Positions 1 to 10,200 of a stretch of DNA of 64,000 bases are shown in pieces. The position numbers were made by a program, and so were the translations under genes. Numbering within the stretch: position 1 is the first letter of the stretch; the number at the start of each line of letters is the position of its first letter. Below the pieces are notes generated by a model, which searched no databases, was not told where the DNA came from, and saw nothing but the letters and a program-made list of their open reading frames with translations. This stretch comes from Aphanomyces cochlioides (lineage: Eukaryota > Oomycota > Saprolegniomycetes > Saprolegniales > Verrucalvaceae): positions 248,001-312,000 of the forward strand of contig JAHQRK010000034.1 in NCBI GenBank assembly GCA_019828595.1, written 5' to 3'.

Positions 1-2774
1 AGACTTGCGGGGTGGGGTGGTGATGGCTTGAATGCATCTGATCATGACAGAGCGGTTGTGTTGTTGCCATAAAGCAAGTGCATGGTGCAGGCCTAAGCCA
101 CCGGACTTCTTCGGCATGAATATGATCTCCTTTTTGATCAAACGGAGGCCATGGACAGAGGAGGATGGGTTGATTTCTTCACCATGCATAAATTGAAGCA
201 TGGCCTTGTCGATCTTTTTGGCCAGGTCTTTGTCGGCAGGGACAAAAGCCAGTTGGTACCATAACACAGGCAGACATATGCTGTGCAGGATAGTGACTTT
301 TCCGGCCATGGTTCGAGCCTTGTAGAGCCACAAAGACAAGCGAGCCACAAACTTCTCAAACACGTAATTGAAACGTGCCAATGGAGAAAGATTGGGCGCA
401 ACCAAGATACCAAGAGCCTTCACGGGACTGTCGGAAGTAACTTGTAGTGAGGCAAGGTTCCCATTCAACTGGCTGTAGGTCAGAATTTGGGTCTTGTCTA
501 CGTTGAGTCGGAAACCAGACTTGTCGCAAAAGGTTTGAACCAATGCAAGCTGCCGGTGGAGGCATGTCTCATTTGCCGCATAGAGTTGCGAGTCGTCGGC
601 AAAGTAACTCCCAGTGTGGTAGCGATCCCCACACTTGATGCCATAGTTGGAGTGTTGCCGTAGGAGTTGGCACATCGGTTCCAAAGCGATCACAAACAGA
701 AGTGGCGACAGTGGATCACCTTGCAACACACCGCGTGAGATGTGAACTGGCTTGGACAAGAAGCCGTTCACCAAGATGCGAGACTTGCGGCCCGAGTACA
801 GTACGCGAACCATGTCAACAAAGGTTTCGGGAAAGCCATAGTGACGGAGGACGCGGAGCAAGTACGCGTGGTCCACGCGATCAAAAGCTTTCTCAAAGTC
901 AAGCAGTGCCACCATCGAGGACGGACTGTGTAGTTTGATGTGGTGCAGCATGTCATCCAGTCGTGCAATATTGGTTTGGATATTGCTTCGACGGATAAAG
1001 CCTTGCTGGTCCGGGTGGATGATGTGTCGAATGTGGCGCTGGAGTCGATAAGCCAGAATACTCGTCAGGATTTTCACATCCGTGTTGAGTAGGCTAATGG
1101 GCCGATAGTTCTTGGCCTGTGACTTGGGGCCTTTCTTGTGCAGCAACACCAGCGTACTGACAAGTTGCATGGGAGTCAAGCGAGGGTGAGAATGGAGCTG
1201 GTGTGTGAATAGCAGCTCCAATACCAACGACCACTTGTGAGGTGCAAGTTTGAGGACTTCGAATGGCAGAGCGTTGGGACCTGGCGCTGAGTTCGAACTG
1301 CTGTGTCGAATAGCATGATAGAACTCGTTGGCGCGCAAGGGAGCCGACAGCTCTTTCTGGGCTTGCTCTGGCAGTTGCTTGTGTCGAGTCAATGGGGTCA
1401 GAAATGACGACACTTCGTCTCCAGATCGCTGCACCTCGGGAGCTGCAAACAAGTCCTTGTAGTAGTCGACCAGGACGTCAGACATGCCTTGTTGATTGGA
1501 GATAACATTTCCATTGACATCCACCAACTCTTTGAAGACTGTCTTCTTCAAGGGGGTAGGGACAGGGGACATGAAGTGGAACTTGGACGAGCGCTCTGCT
1601 TTGTACAAGTGAAGTTGGAACGCCTGGTCTTGACGAAACTGCTTGTCTCGATCTTGCAGCTCGTGAATTTGCTTTTGAAGGTCTCGCACTCGATCCACCA
1701 GCACTGAATCTTGACGCATGTTGGGGACTTGCAAAAGCGAAGCGATCTCGACAGCTAACTTCTTCAACGGCAGACGTTGTTTCTCCAATCGTTGAGAATG
1801 GAATTCTTTGAGTTGGGAGCGGATATCATTGACCAGCATGTCGTAGGCCTTGGAGATATTGTGGAATGTTGGAGACTTGTCCAAAAATCGATCCAGACAT
1901 CCATGAACAATCTCGGCCGCTCGTGGTAGACGAAGTAGCCAAGTTGGAGCTTTCCATGATCCAGAGCCATGGCGCAAATTTGACGCTTTGTGATGATACG
2001 ACAAGCCACGTGGTCAGCCTGTGGAACGTGTGGCATGTGCGTCGCCTTCCAATGACGAATACCCGCCAAGGTGGACGAACAAAAGATGTAGTCAAGTCGG
2101 TTGGTGAGTGTGGGACTTGTGAAGGTTCTTGCCACGGGGTTTTGACGGCGAAACAGATCCACCAGAGACAAACTGTGCATCCATTGTTCCAGTTGAAGGG
2201 TGCCGGCCATGGTGGAGGTACTGGGTCTCAACGAATCCAAATCTTTGTTGAGAGTGCAGTTGAAATCTCCTCCAACAATGTGGAGCGCATGTGGAGGAAA
2301 GTCGCGTGGCAATTCTTCGAAGTAACTTGCTCGTTCTTGGAAGGCTGCCGGCGCATAGATATTGTGGAGAACGACTGTCAGTGGACCCAGAGTACATCGC
2401 ACTTGTAGATAACGACCACGAAGCACTGGGTTGTCATGAGGGACTTGAGTGGCGTTCTTCAAAGGAGAGTGAGGATGTATCAACGTAGCCAGACCTCCAG
2501 TGGCTGGCGACGTGGATACTTCAGGGTAAATAGGCTCTTCAAAGAACAAAGAGCCTTCGTGGTTTGTGATGCGTTGCCAATGGAACGCAACACGGTCGTG
2601 GAGACTTGGCGTGCGGAAACGGGTTTCTTGGATAAAGGAAACGTCGTGAACACTTGATAGTTTGTCGAGGATGTACCGATGACTGTTGGAGAAGCCATTG
2701 GTGTTGAGGGAGATGATTTGTGGGTCCCAGTCCACGAGTTCAGTTGGGACATCGGAGAAGTTGTTGTCAATCAT
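1..2774 (-). pseudogene. LINE ORF2 of copy A (endonuclease-RT), frameshifted and cut by window edge
   Basis: This reads as ORF2 from its ATG at 2774 through the APE endonuclease domain (GGDFN, RLDYIF). Near 1977-1979 one base is missing compared with copy C, so the first frame stops at 1764 after 336 residues. The RT part continues in another frame to position 1, including the LDFEKAFD, QGDPLSP and FADD motifs. The second residue is Ile rather than Ser. The ATG is preceded by an in-frame GTG, which I did not take as the start in a eukaryotic element. Zinc motif and C-terminus are outside the window. Confidence 0.88.
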
Positions 2775-2852
2775 CACGAGTACAGATGAAAATGAGTAGA
2801 ATGGAGGGGTGAGAGGGGAGGTTGAAATGGATTGAAGCAGGGGATAGAAGCC

Positions 2853-5800
2853 TTAGAGTTGATCGTCCTCCAAATCGAGGGGATCAATTTCGTCGGCGTT
2901 CATGGAGTGGTGAGCTTTGCTGCAGAGCTCGTCGATGTGGTAATTGTTGGTGATGCTTTTGAGCATCGAGATGGCCGACAAGACGGGAGCCGGCAAAGTG
3001 AACTTCTCGAGATTGTCGCTGAAGTTTTCGATCAAAGCAAACAGCGACCAGTCCGTCAAGCAGTTGGTGTCAGGCAATCTTGTTGCTTCTTGGTTCAATA
3101 GAACAGTCAGTGCCTCCGAGTTTGTGTAGAGGTCTGGGGCCCGATTTGAGAGGAATAAGTCAATCGTAGCAAGTGCAAAGAGGATGCGCTTGATCTCTGG
3201 TATGTCCGTGGTCAATTCTTCCAAGATTTCTGACGGGTGAATCTTGTATTGAGCCATGAAGTTGACGTGATGTTTGTAGTTGTGAGGCTTGCCTTGAGCT
3301 TTTAACAAAGCCATCTTGCGCTCAATAGTCTTGGTTGCAACAAGTGACTGAAACAAACTGAGGTCTTCATCTTGTGCGTACATAGCATGTGCAACGAGCT
3401 GAGGATCATCTCGCAAAATGCGTTGACATTCGGTGATACTGCCTTCGACTTTCTTGTCTCGAATGATCTTCTTCGCCAATTCGAGGTGGGCTGCAGCAGA
3501 CTTGTTAAGTCGTTGTTTCTTCGCTTTGCCTTTGGTCTTTTTCGGGCGTGGCGCACTTGAATCTTCCAATACAATTCGAGGCACTGCAAAGTCTTCAAAC
3601 GAGAGTTCCACGTCGTCTTCTTCGAGGATATGAAAACGGTTGGATGTCGGCAGGGGATCCAAACGTGGGGACGAAGGCAAAGTACGTTTTGGAGCTGGTC
3701 CAGACCGGTAGCCCGTTACCAATTGAAGGTCCAGCGAGTTCTTGGGCTGCTCACTTGGTGGAGCAAGAGCGGGCGATTCGTTGGTAGACATTTCCACATC
3801 TTCTTGTTGTTTGTCTTGTCCATTGTTGTTAGGGGGATCGCTGTCACCAAACATATCGACATCAGAGCCATGAGAAGGAGCTGTTGGCTGTGGTTGTTCA
3901 TCTTGACCATCTTCAGATGCCTCAGTTGAGTCGGCCTTGCCTTCCGCATTTGTTCCAGGGTCTTGATCATGATCGTCTCCATCATGTTCAGGTTCTTTTT
4001 CTCCTGACGGAGGAGATTTTGCCGCTGCCTTGGCCGCTTTTGCCTTCGCTTTTTCAGCCTTGGCCTCTGCACGTCGTGAAACAATCGACGGAGGCAATGT
4101 CTTGTTCAGAGCAGCGATCTTGTGCTGAAACACGACGACAAAAGGCTGACCCGACGGATCCGTAATGGTGATTTCGCGTAGTGCGTCGCCGGATTTTGGC
4201 ACCAGCACTGCAGGAGGCGCAGACGACTTGAAAATGACTCTCAAATGCGGCGACTTGATGTTCTGACCAGCAGTAGGGTTGAATGCTGCTATCACTGACT
4301 TGGTCAATGCAGCCATTTTCTTGACAATCGCCTTGGCCATCGAAGGGTGACTGACCTTGTTGAACGTAACGTAGTAGTTGTTGCCATAACGCGAGTACTT
4401 GGGAACCAGGAAGTCTTTGCCACCAAGTCGAAACGTTGTGCCTCCCATTTCCACGCACGTAGACAAGTTGTAACTTGAGATCACAATGGTCTGTGGGTTC
4501 TTCTTGTGGATCAAAATGTTCGGAAATTTGGAGCCCCATAACGAACCAGGATTTTCCTTGACAAATTGATCGCAGATGACTTTTTCGGACCAGTCCTTGT
4601 AGCCTTCGCCCAACTTGACTGTGAGCTCGTACACTTGGGACTGGGGGGTGAGCAAAATGTTTTCAATGAAGGCGTCCATGTCACCAGAGTCTTTGTAGAA
4701 TGCGTCCGCCATGGCCTCGCATCGCGCAATATCGTCATCGGCAATAGCATGAGCACCAGTGTTGCGATGTTTCGCGCCTTTGGGGGCATTGCCTTGCTTG
4801 GAATCTTTCTTGGACGAAGCTGAATCCTTGGCGGGAGTCTTTTGCGTCCATGGATTGGCCTTTTCAGCGTTTTGTTGCTCTTGATCGCCTTGTATTTTGT
4901 CTGCCGCGGTAGGAGGATCAACAGCGCCATTTCCTTGAGCAACGGATTTGTCGACAATGTCTTGATTTGACTGGTCATTGTCATTGTTTGTCGATTGTTC
5001 CTCGTGAATAACTTCTCCAGGAGTATCACACGGCTTCGCTTGGCCGTTAATGTCGCCTGACCCATCAACCTCAGAGTGAATTTGAGTATTTCCCTCGTCG
5101 GTTAAGGCCTCGGTTTCAGTAGAATCCTTCCCCTCGGCGTCTCCAGAGACCATATCCACGTCCTCTTGAGATTGTTCTTCTTCCTCTCCCGTTCTAGGAG
5201 GCTCAGCACAGGGGGCGACGCGGTTGGTGGCTGCTGGCTCAGTCCCATTGGTCACGAGAAAGGCCGGGGCCAGACCCCCAGTGACAGGGGTAGAAGGGGA
5301 ATCCATGCCATCCCCGCAGCACGGTGACTGGGGTACACCATTGCTCCGGCGAGAACCCAAATCGGGATACCGCCCCCGCCCCTCCGAAGAGGCCCCTGGG
5401 GGGAAGTAGACAGAACCGCAGGGTGTGCCCATAGGGGGGGCCCTCGTAGCCTCTAGGGCTGGCATGGACCCCGTTTTCTCGCCGCCTTCACTGGGGATCG
5501 ACTCCAATTGGAGTCCAGGGAAGCAGCCACCACAGGCACAAGGCCCCAGTGGTTCGCCCTCCTGAGTGAGGGCTTCGCTAGACAAGTTAACGACAGTGGT
5601 CTGGGGGTCAACCACTGACCCACTGAGGTTGACCCCCCCTGGAACTCCGGCGAGTGGAGCACCAGGTGAAGCGCTGGTGGAGCGAGACGCAGATTGGTCT
5701 CCAGAGACGCTGTTGGGGTCGAACTCGACCTCCACTTCGGCCCTAGGGTTAGGTGTAGAGACATTACTCACACCACTTCCGCCATCCTGATTGGACGACG

Positions 5801-5891
5801 AAAGTGGGTGAGGTGATACAATACCTGGAATGATGGTGACTCCGTGAGTGTTGGTCTCACGGAGCTCGGAACAGCTGTTGGCGTTGGACAT
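2853..5891 (-). CDS. LINE ORF1 protein, intact (1,012 aa)
   Basis: This is the only complete ORF1 in the window. By position it is the RNA-binding or gag-like partner of ORF2; no catalytic or zinc-knuckle motif is visible. Residues 1-230 are Ser/Pro/Gly-rich and low complexity, with a small Cys cluster (about 118-123). Residues 235-370 are acidic and Gln/Asn-rich. About 380-607 looks globular and could hold an RNA-binding fold. About 608-625 is an Ala/Lys helix, followed by another acidic linker. Residues 781-796 are Lys/Arg-rich, a likely nuclear signal, and about 798-1012 is helical. I chose the ATG shared by all complete copies. The frame is open upstream of it through the leader and on into fragment B, giving a longer chance fusion. 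Stop is TAA, 78 nt before ORF2 and in the same frame. Function is inferred from position only. Confidence 0.85.
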   Translation of the reverse strand: MSNANSCSELRETNTHGVTIIPGIVSPHPLSSSNQDGGSGVSNVSTPNPRAEVEVEFDPNSVSGDQSASRSTSASPGAPLAGVPGGVNLSGSVVDPQTTVVNLSSEALTQEGEPLGPCACGGCFPGLQLESIPSEGGEKTGSMPALEATRAPPMGTPCGSVYFPPGASSEGRGRYPDLGSRRSNGVPQSPCCGDGMDSPSTPVTGGLAPAFLVTNGTEPAATNRVAPCAEPPRTGEEEEQSQEDVDMVSGDAEGKDSTETEALTDEGNTQIHSEVDGSGDINGQAKPCDTPGEVIHEEQSTNNDNDQSNQDIVDKSVAQGNGAVDPPTAADKIQGDQEQQNAEKANPWTQKTPAKDSASSKKDSKQGNAPKGAKHRNTGAHAIADDDIARCEAMADAFYKDSGDMDAFIENILLTPQSQVYELTVKLGEGYKDWSEKVICDQFVKENPGSLWGSKFPNILIHKKNPQTIVISSYNLSTCVEMGGTTFRLGGKDFLVPKYSRYGNNYYVTFNKVSHPSMAKAIVKKMAALTKSVIAAFNPTAGQNIKSPHLRVIFKSSAPPAVLVPKSGDALREITITDPSGQPFVVVFQHKIAALNKTLPPSIVSRRAEAKAEKAKAKAAKAAAKSPPSGEKEPEHDGDDHDQDPGTNAEGKADSTEASEDGQDEQPQPTAPSHGSDVDMFGDSDPPNNNGQDKQQEDVEMSTNESPALAPPSEQPKNSLDLQLVTGYRSGPAPKRTLPSSPRLDPLPTSNRFHILEEDDVELSFEDFAVPRIVLEDSSAPRPKKTKGKAKKQRLNKSAAAHLELAKKIIRDKKVEGSITECQRILRDDPQLVAHAMYAQDEDLSLFQSLVATKTIERKMALLKAQGKPHNYKHHVNFMAQYKIHPSEILEELTTDIPEIKRILFALATIDLFLSNRAPDLYTNSEALTVLLNQEATRLPDTNCLTDWSLFALIENFSDNLEKFTLPAPVLSAISMLKSITNNYHIDELCSKAHHSMNADEIDPLDLEDDQL

Positions 5892-5953
5892 TTTGAGCGC
5901 GGCGGCACTTGATAACTTCTTGACTTGAGGGGTACGAGGCAAATTCGGAAGTC

Positions 5954-7108
5954 GTGGGGTGGTGATGGCTTGAATGCATCTGATCATGACAGAGCGGTTG
6001 TGTTGTTGCCATAAAGCAAGTGCATGGTGCAGGCCTAAGCCACCGGACTTCTTCGGCATGAATAGGATCTCCTTTTTGATCAAACGGAGGCCATGGACAG
6101 AGGAGGATGGGTTGATTTCTTCACCATGCATAAATTGAAGCATGGCCTTGTCGATCTTTTTGGCCAGGTCTTTGTCGGCAGGGACAAAAGCCAGTTGGTA
6201 CCATAACACAGGCAGACATATGCTGTGCAGGATAGTGACTTTTCCGGCCATGGTTCGAGCCTTGTAGAGCCACAAAGACAAGCGAGCCACAAACTTCTCA
6301 AACACGTAATTGAAACGTGCCAATGGAGAAAGATTGGGCGCAACCAAGATACCAAGAGCCTTCACAGGACTGTCGGAAGTAACTTGTAGTGAGGCAAGGT
6401 TCCCATTCAACTGGCTGTAGGTCAGAATTTGGGTCTTGTCTACGTTGAGTCGGAAACCAGACTTGTCGCAAAAGGTTTGAACCAATGCAAGCTGCCGGTG
6501 GAGGCACGTCTCATTTGCCGCATAGAGTTGCGAGTCGTCGGCAAAGTAACTCCCAGTGTGGTAGCGATCCCCACACTTGATGCCATAGTTGGAGTGTTGC
6601 CGTAGGAGTTGGCACATCGGTTCCAAAGCGATCACAAACAGAAGTGGCGACAGTGGATCACCTTGCAACACACCGCGTGAGATGTGAACTGGCTTGGACA
6701 AGAAGCCGTTCACCAAGATGCGAGACTTGCGGCCCGAGTACAGTACGCGAACCATGTCAACAAAGGTTTCGGGAAAGCCATAGTGACGGAGGACGCGGAG
6801 CAAGTACGCGTGGTCCACGCGATCAAAAGCTTTCTCAAAGTCAAGCAGTGCCACCATCGAGGACGGACTGTGTAGTTTGATGTGGTGCAGCATGTCATCC
6901 AGTCGTGCAATATTGGTTTGGATATTGCTTCGACGGATAAAGCCTTGCTGGTCCGGGTGGATGATGTGTCGAATGTGGCGCTGGAGTCGATAAGCCAGAA
7001 TACTCGTCAGGATTTTCACATCCGTGTTGAGTAGGCTAATGGGCCGATAGTTCTTGGCTTGTGACTTGGGGCCTTTCTTGTGCAGCAACACCAGCGTACT
7101 GACAAGTT
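5954..7108 (-). pseudogene. Fragment B: RT segment of ORF2, inverted
   Basis: This 1,155-bp minus-strand piece corresponds to element nt 4788-5942, the RT core from before NYRPISLLN through FADD to the thumb region. It has no element end of its own. On its left it abuts nt 1 of copy A and on its right it meets plus-strand copy C head to head, with a 1-base overlap (T at 7108). Its frame is open and continuous with A's leader and ORF1. It may be an older copy hit by A, or a template jump made when A was copied. Confidence 0.88.
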
Positions 7109-7138
7109 CCCCTCGATTTGGAGGACGATCAACTCTAA

Positions 7139-7216
7139 GGCTTCTATCCCCTGCTTCAATCCATTTCAACCTCCCCTCTCACCCCTCCATTCTACTCATT
7201 TTCATCTGTACTCGTG
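7139..7216 (+). promoter_or_regulatory. 78-nt ORF1-ORF2 spacer, open in frame
   Basis: Between the ORF1 TAA (7136-7138) and the ORF2 ATG (7217) there are exactly 26 sense codons and no stop, so ORF1 and ORF2 share one frame. The last spacer codon is GTG. The same 78-nt length is seen in A, C, E, F, G, L, M and O. The spacer is pyrimidine-rich. ORF2 could be made by stop readthrough or by termination-reinitiation; the sequence does not decide between them. Confidence 0.5.
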
Positions 7217-10200
7217 ATGAGTGACAACAACTTCTCCGATGTCCCAACTGAACTCGTGGACTGGGACCCACAAATCATCTCCCTCAACACCAATGGCTTC
7301 TCCAACAGTCATCGGTACATCCTCGACAAACTATCAAGTGTTCACGACGTTTCCTTTATCCAAGAAACCCGTTTCCGCACGCCAAGTCTCCACGACCGTG
7401 TTGCGTTCCATTGGCAACAAATCACAAACCACGAAGGCTCTTTGTTCTTTGAAGAGCCTATTTACCCTGAAGTATCCACGTCGCCAGCCACTGGAGGTCT
7501 GGCTACGTTGATACATCCTCACTCTCCTTTGAAGAACGCCACTCAAGTCCCTCATGACAACCCAGTGCTTCGTGGTCGTTATCTACAAGTGCGATGTACT
7601 CTGGGTCCACTGACAGTCGTTCTCCACAATATCTATGCGCCGGCAGCCTTCCAACAACGAGCAAGTTACTTCGAAGAATTGCCACGCGACTTTCCTCCAC
7701 ATGCGCTCCACATTGTTGGAGGAGATTTCAACTGCACTCTCAACAAAGATTTGGATTCGTTGAGACCCAGTACCTCCACCATGGCCGGCACCCTTCAACT
7801 GGAACAATGGATGCACAGTTTGTCTCTGGTGGATCTGTTTCGCCGTCAAAACCCCGTGGCACGAGCCTTCACAAGTCCCACACTCACCAACCGACTTGAC
7901 TACATCTTTTGTTCGTCCACCTTGGCGGGTCTTCGTCATTGGAAGGCGACGCACATGCCACACGTTCCACAGGCTGACCACGTGGCTTGTCGTATCATCT
8001 CAAAGCGTCAAACATTGCGCCATGGCTCTGGATCATGGAAAGCTCCAACTTGGCTACTTCGTCTACCACGAGCGGCCGAGATTGTTCATGGATGTCTGGA
8101 TCGATTTTTGGACAAGTCTCCAACATTCCACAATATCTCCAAGGCCTACGACATACTGGTCAATGATATCCGCTCCCAACTCAAAGAATTCCATTCTCAA
8201 CGATTGGAGAAACAACGTCTGCCGTTGAAGAAGTTAGCTGTCGAGATCGCTTCGCTTTTGCAAGTCCCCAACATGCGTCAAGATTCAGTGCTGGTGGATC
8301 GAGTGCGAGACCTTCAAAAGCAAATTCACGAGCTGCAAGATCGAGACAAGCAGTTTCGTCAAGACCAGGCGTTCCAACTTCACTTGTACGAAGCAGAGCG
8401 CTCGTCCAAGTTCCACTTCATGTCCCCTGTCCCTACCCCCTTGAAGAAGACAGTCTTCAAAGAGTTGGTGGATGTCAATGGAAATGTTGTCTCCAATCAA
8501 CAAGGCATGTCTGACGTCCTGGTCGACTACTACAAGGACTTGTTTGCAGCTCCCGAGGTGCAGCGATCTGGAGACGAAGTGTCGTCATTTCTGACCCCAT
8601 TGACTCGACACAAGCAACTGCCAGAGCAAGCCCAGAAAGAGCTGTCGGCTCCCTTGCGCGCCAACGAGTTCTATCACGCTATTCGACACAGCAGTTCGAA
8701 CTCAGCGCCAGGTCCCAACGCTCTGCCATTCGAAGTCCTCAAACTTGCACCTCACAAGTGGTCGTTGGTATTGGAGCTGCTATTCACACACCAGCTCCAT
8801 TCTCACCCTCGCTTGACTCCCATGCAACTTGTCAGTACGCTGGTGTTGCTGCACAAGAAAGGCCCCAAGTCACAGGCCAAGAACTATCGGCCCATTAGCC
8901 TACTCAACACGGATGTGAAAATCCTGACGAGTATTCTGGCTTATCGACTTCAGCGCCACATTCGACACATCATCCACCCAGACCAGCAAGGCTTTATCCG
9001 TCGAAGCAATATCCAAACCAATATTGCACGACTGGATGACATGCTGCACCACATCAAACTACACAGTCCGTCCTCGATGGTGGCACTGCTTGACTTTGAG
9101 AAAGCTTTTGATCGCGTGGACCACGCGTACTTGCTCCGCGTCCTCCGTCACTATGGCTTTCCCGAAACCTTTGTTGACATGGTTCGCGTACTGTACTCGG
9201 GCCGCAAGTCTCGCATCTTGGTGAACGGCTTCTTGTCCAAGCCAGTTCACATCTCACGCGGTGTGTTGCAAGGTGATCCACTGTCGCCACTTCTGTTTGT
9301 GATCGCTTTGGAACCGATGTGCCAACTCCTACGGCAACACTCCAACTATGGCATCAAGTGTGGGGATCGCTACCACACTGGGAGTTACTTTGCCGACGAC
9401 TCGCAACTCTATGCGGCAAATGAGACGTGCCTCCACCGGCAGCTTGCATTGGTTCAAACCTTTTGCGACAAGTCTGGTTTCCGACTCAACGTAGACAAGA
9501 CCCAAATTCTGACCTACAGCCAGTTGAATGGGAACCTTGCCTCACTACAAGTTACTTCCGACAGTCCCGTGAAGGCTCTTGGTATCTTGGTTGCGCCCAA
9601 TCTTTCTCCATTGGCACGTTTCAATTACGTGTTTGAGAAGTTTGTGGCTCGCTTGTCTTTGTGGCTCTACAAGGCTCGAACCATGGCCGGAAAAGTCACT
9701 ATCCTGCACAGCATATGTCTGCCTGTGTTATGGTACCAACTGGCTTTTGTCCCTGCCGACAAAGACCTGGCCAAAAAGATCGACAAGGCCATGCTTCAAT
9801 TTATGCATGGTGAAGAAATCAACCCATCCTCCTCTGTCCATGGCCTCCGTTTGATCAAAAAGGAGATCATATTCATGCCGAAGAAGTCCGGTGGCTTAGG
9901 CTTGCACCATGCACTTGCTTTATGGCAACAACACAACCGCTCTGTCATGATCAGATGCATTCAAGCCATCACCACCCCACCCCGCAAGTCTGCCATGTCC
10001 GCCTGGATTACGCCGGGCTATACTCTCCTCGAGAAGGCTTTTCATCCATGGGGTTCCCCCCGAGATCTCCTCTTGGCAAATGGCTCTTCTGCATTCATCA
10101 GACAACTGTACAAGAATCCCAATATCACTCCAATGTGGAAAGCCTTATTGAGTAGCTGGTTTGAATCCCGCTGGACTCCGTACGGCTGTCCAAATCACAT

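Larger units (their letters stand above)
1..5953 (-). mobile_element. LINE copy A, complete 5' end, 3' end outside window
   Basis: This minus-strand copy starts at the shared 5' terminus (ACTTCCG, at 5953) and covers element nt 1 to about 5952. It has the 61-nt leader, all of ORF1, the 78-nt spacer and ORF2 through the reverse transcriptase. The same 5' terminus is seen in copies G, K, M and P, so it is the true element start. The rest of ORF2 and the 3' tail lie left of position 1. Its 5' flank is the RT fragment B in the same orientation, with one extra base at the joint. Confidence 0.92.

Noticed and set aside
7214..7216. GTG as the ORF2 start
   Set aside because: The element is eukaryotic and an ATG follows directly; the GTG is the last spacer codon.
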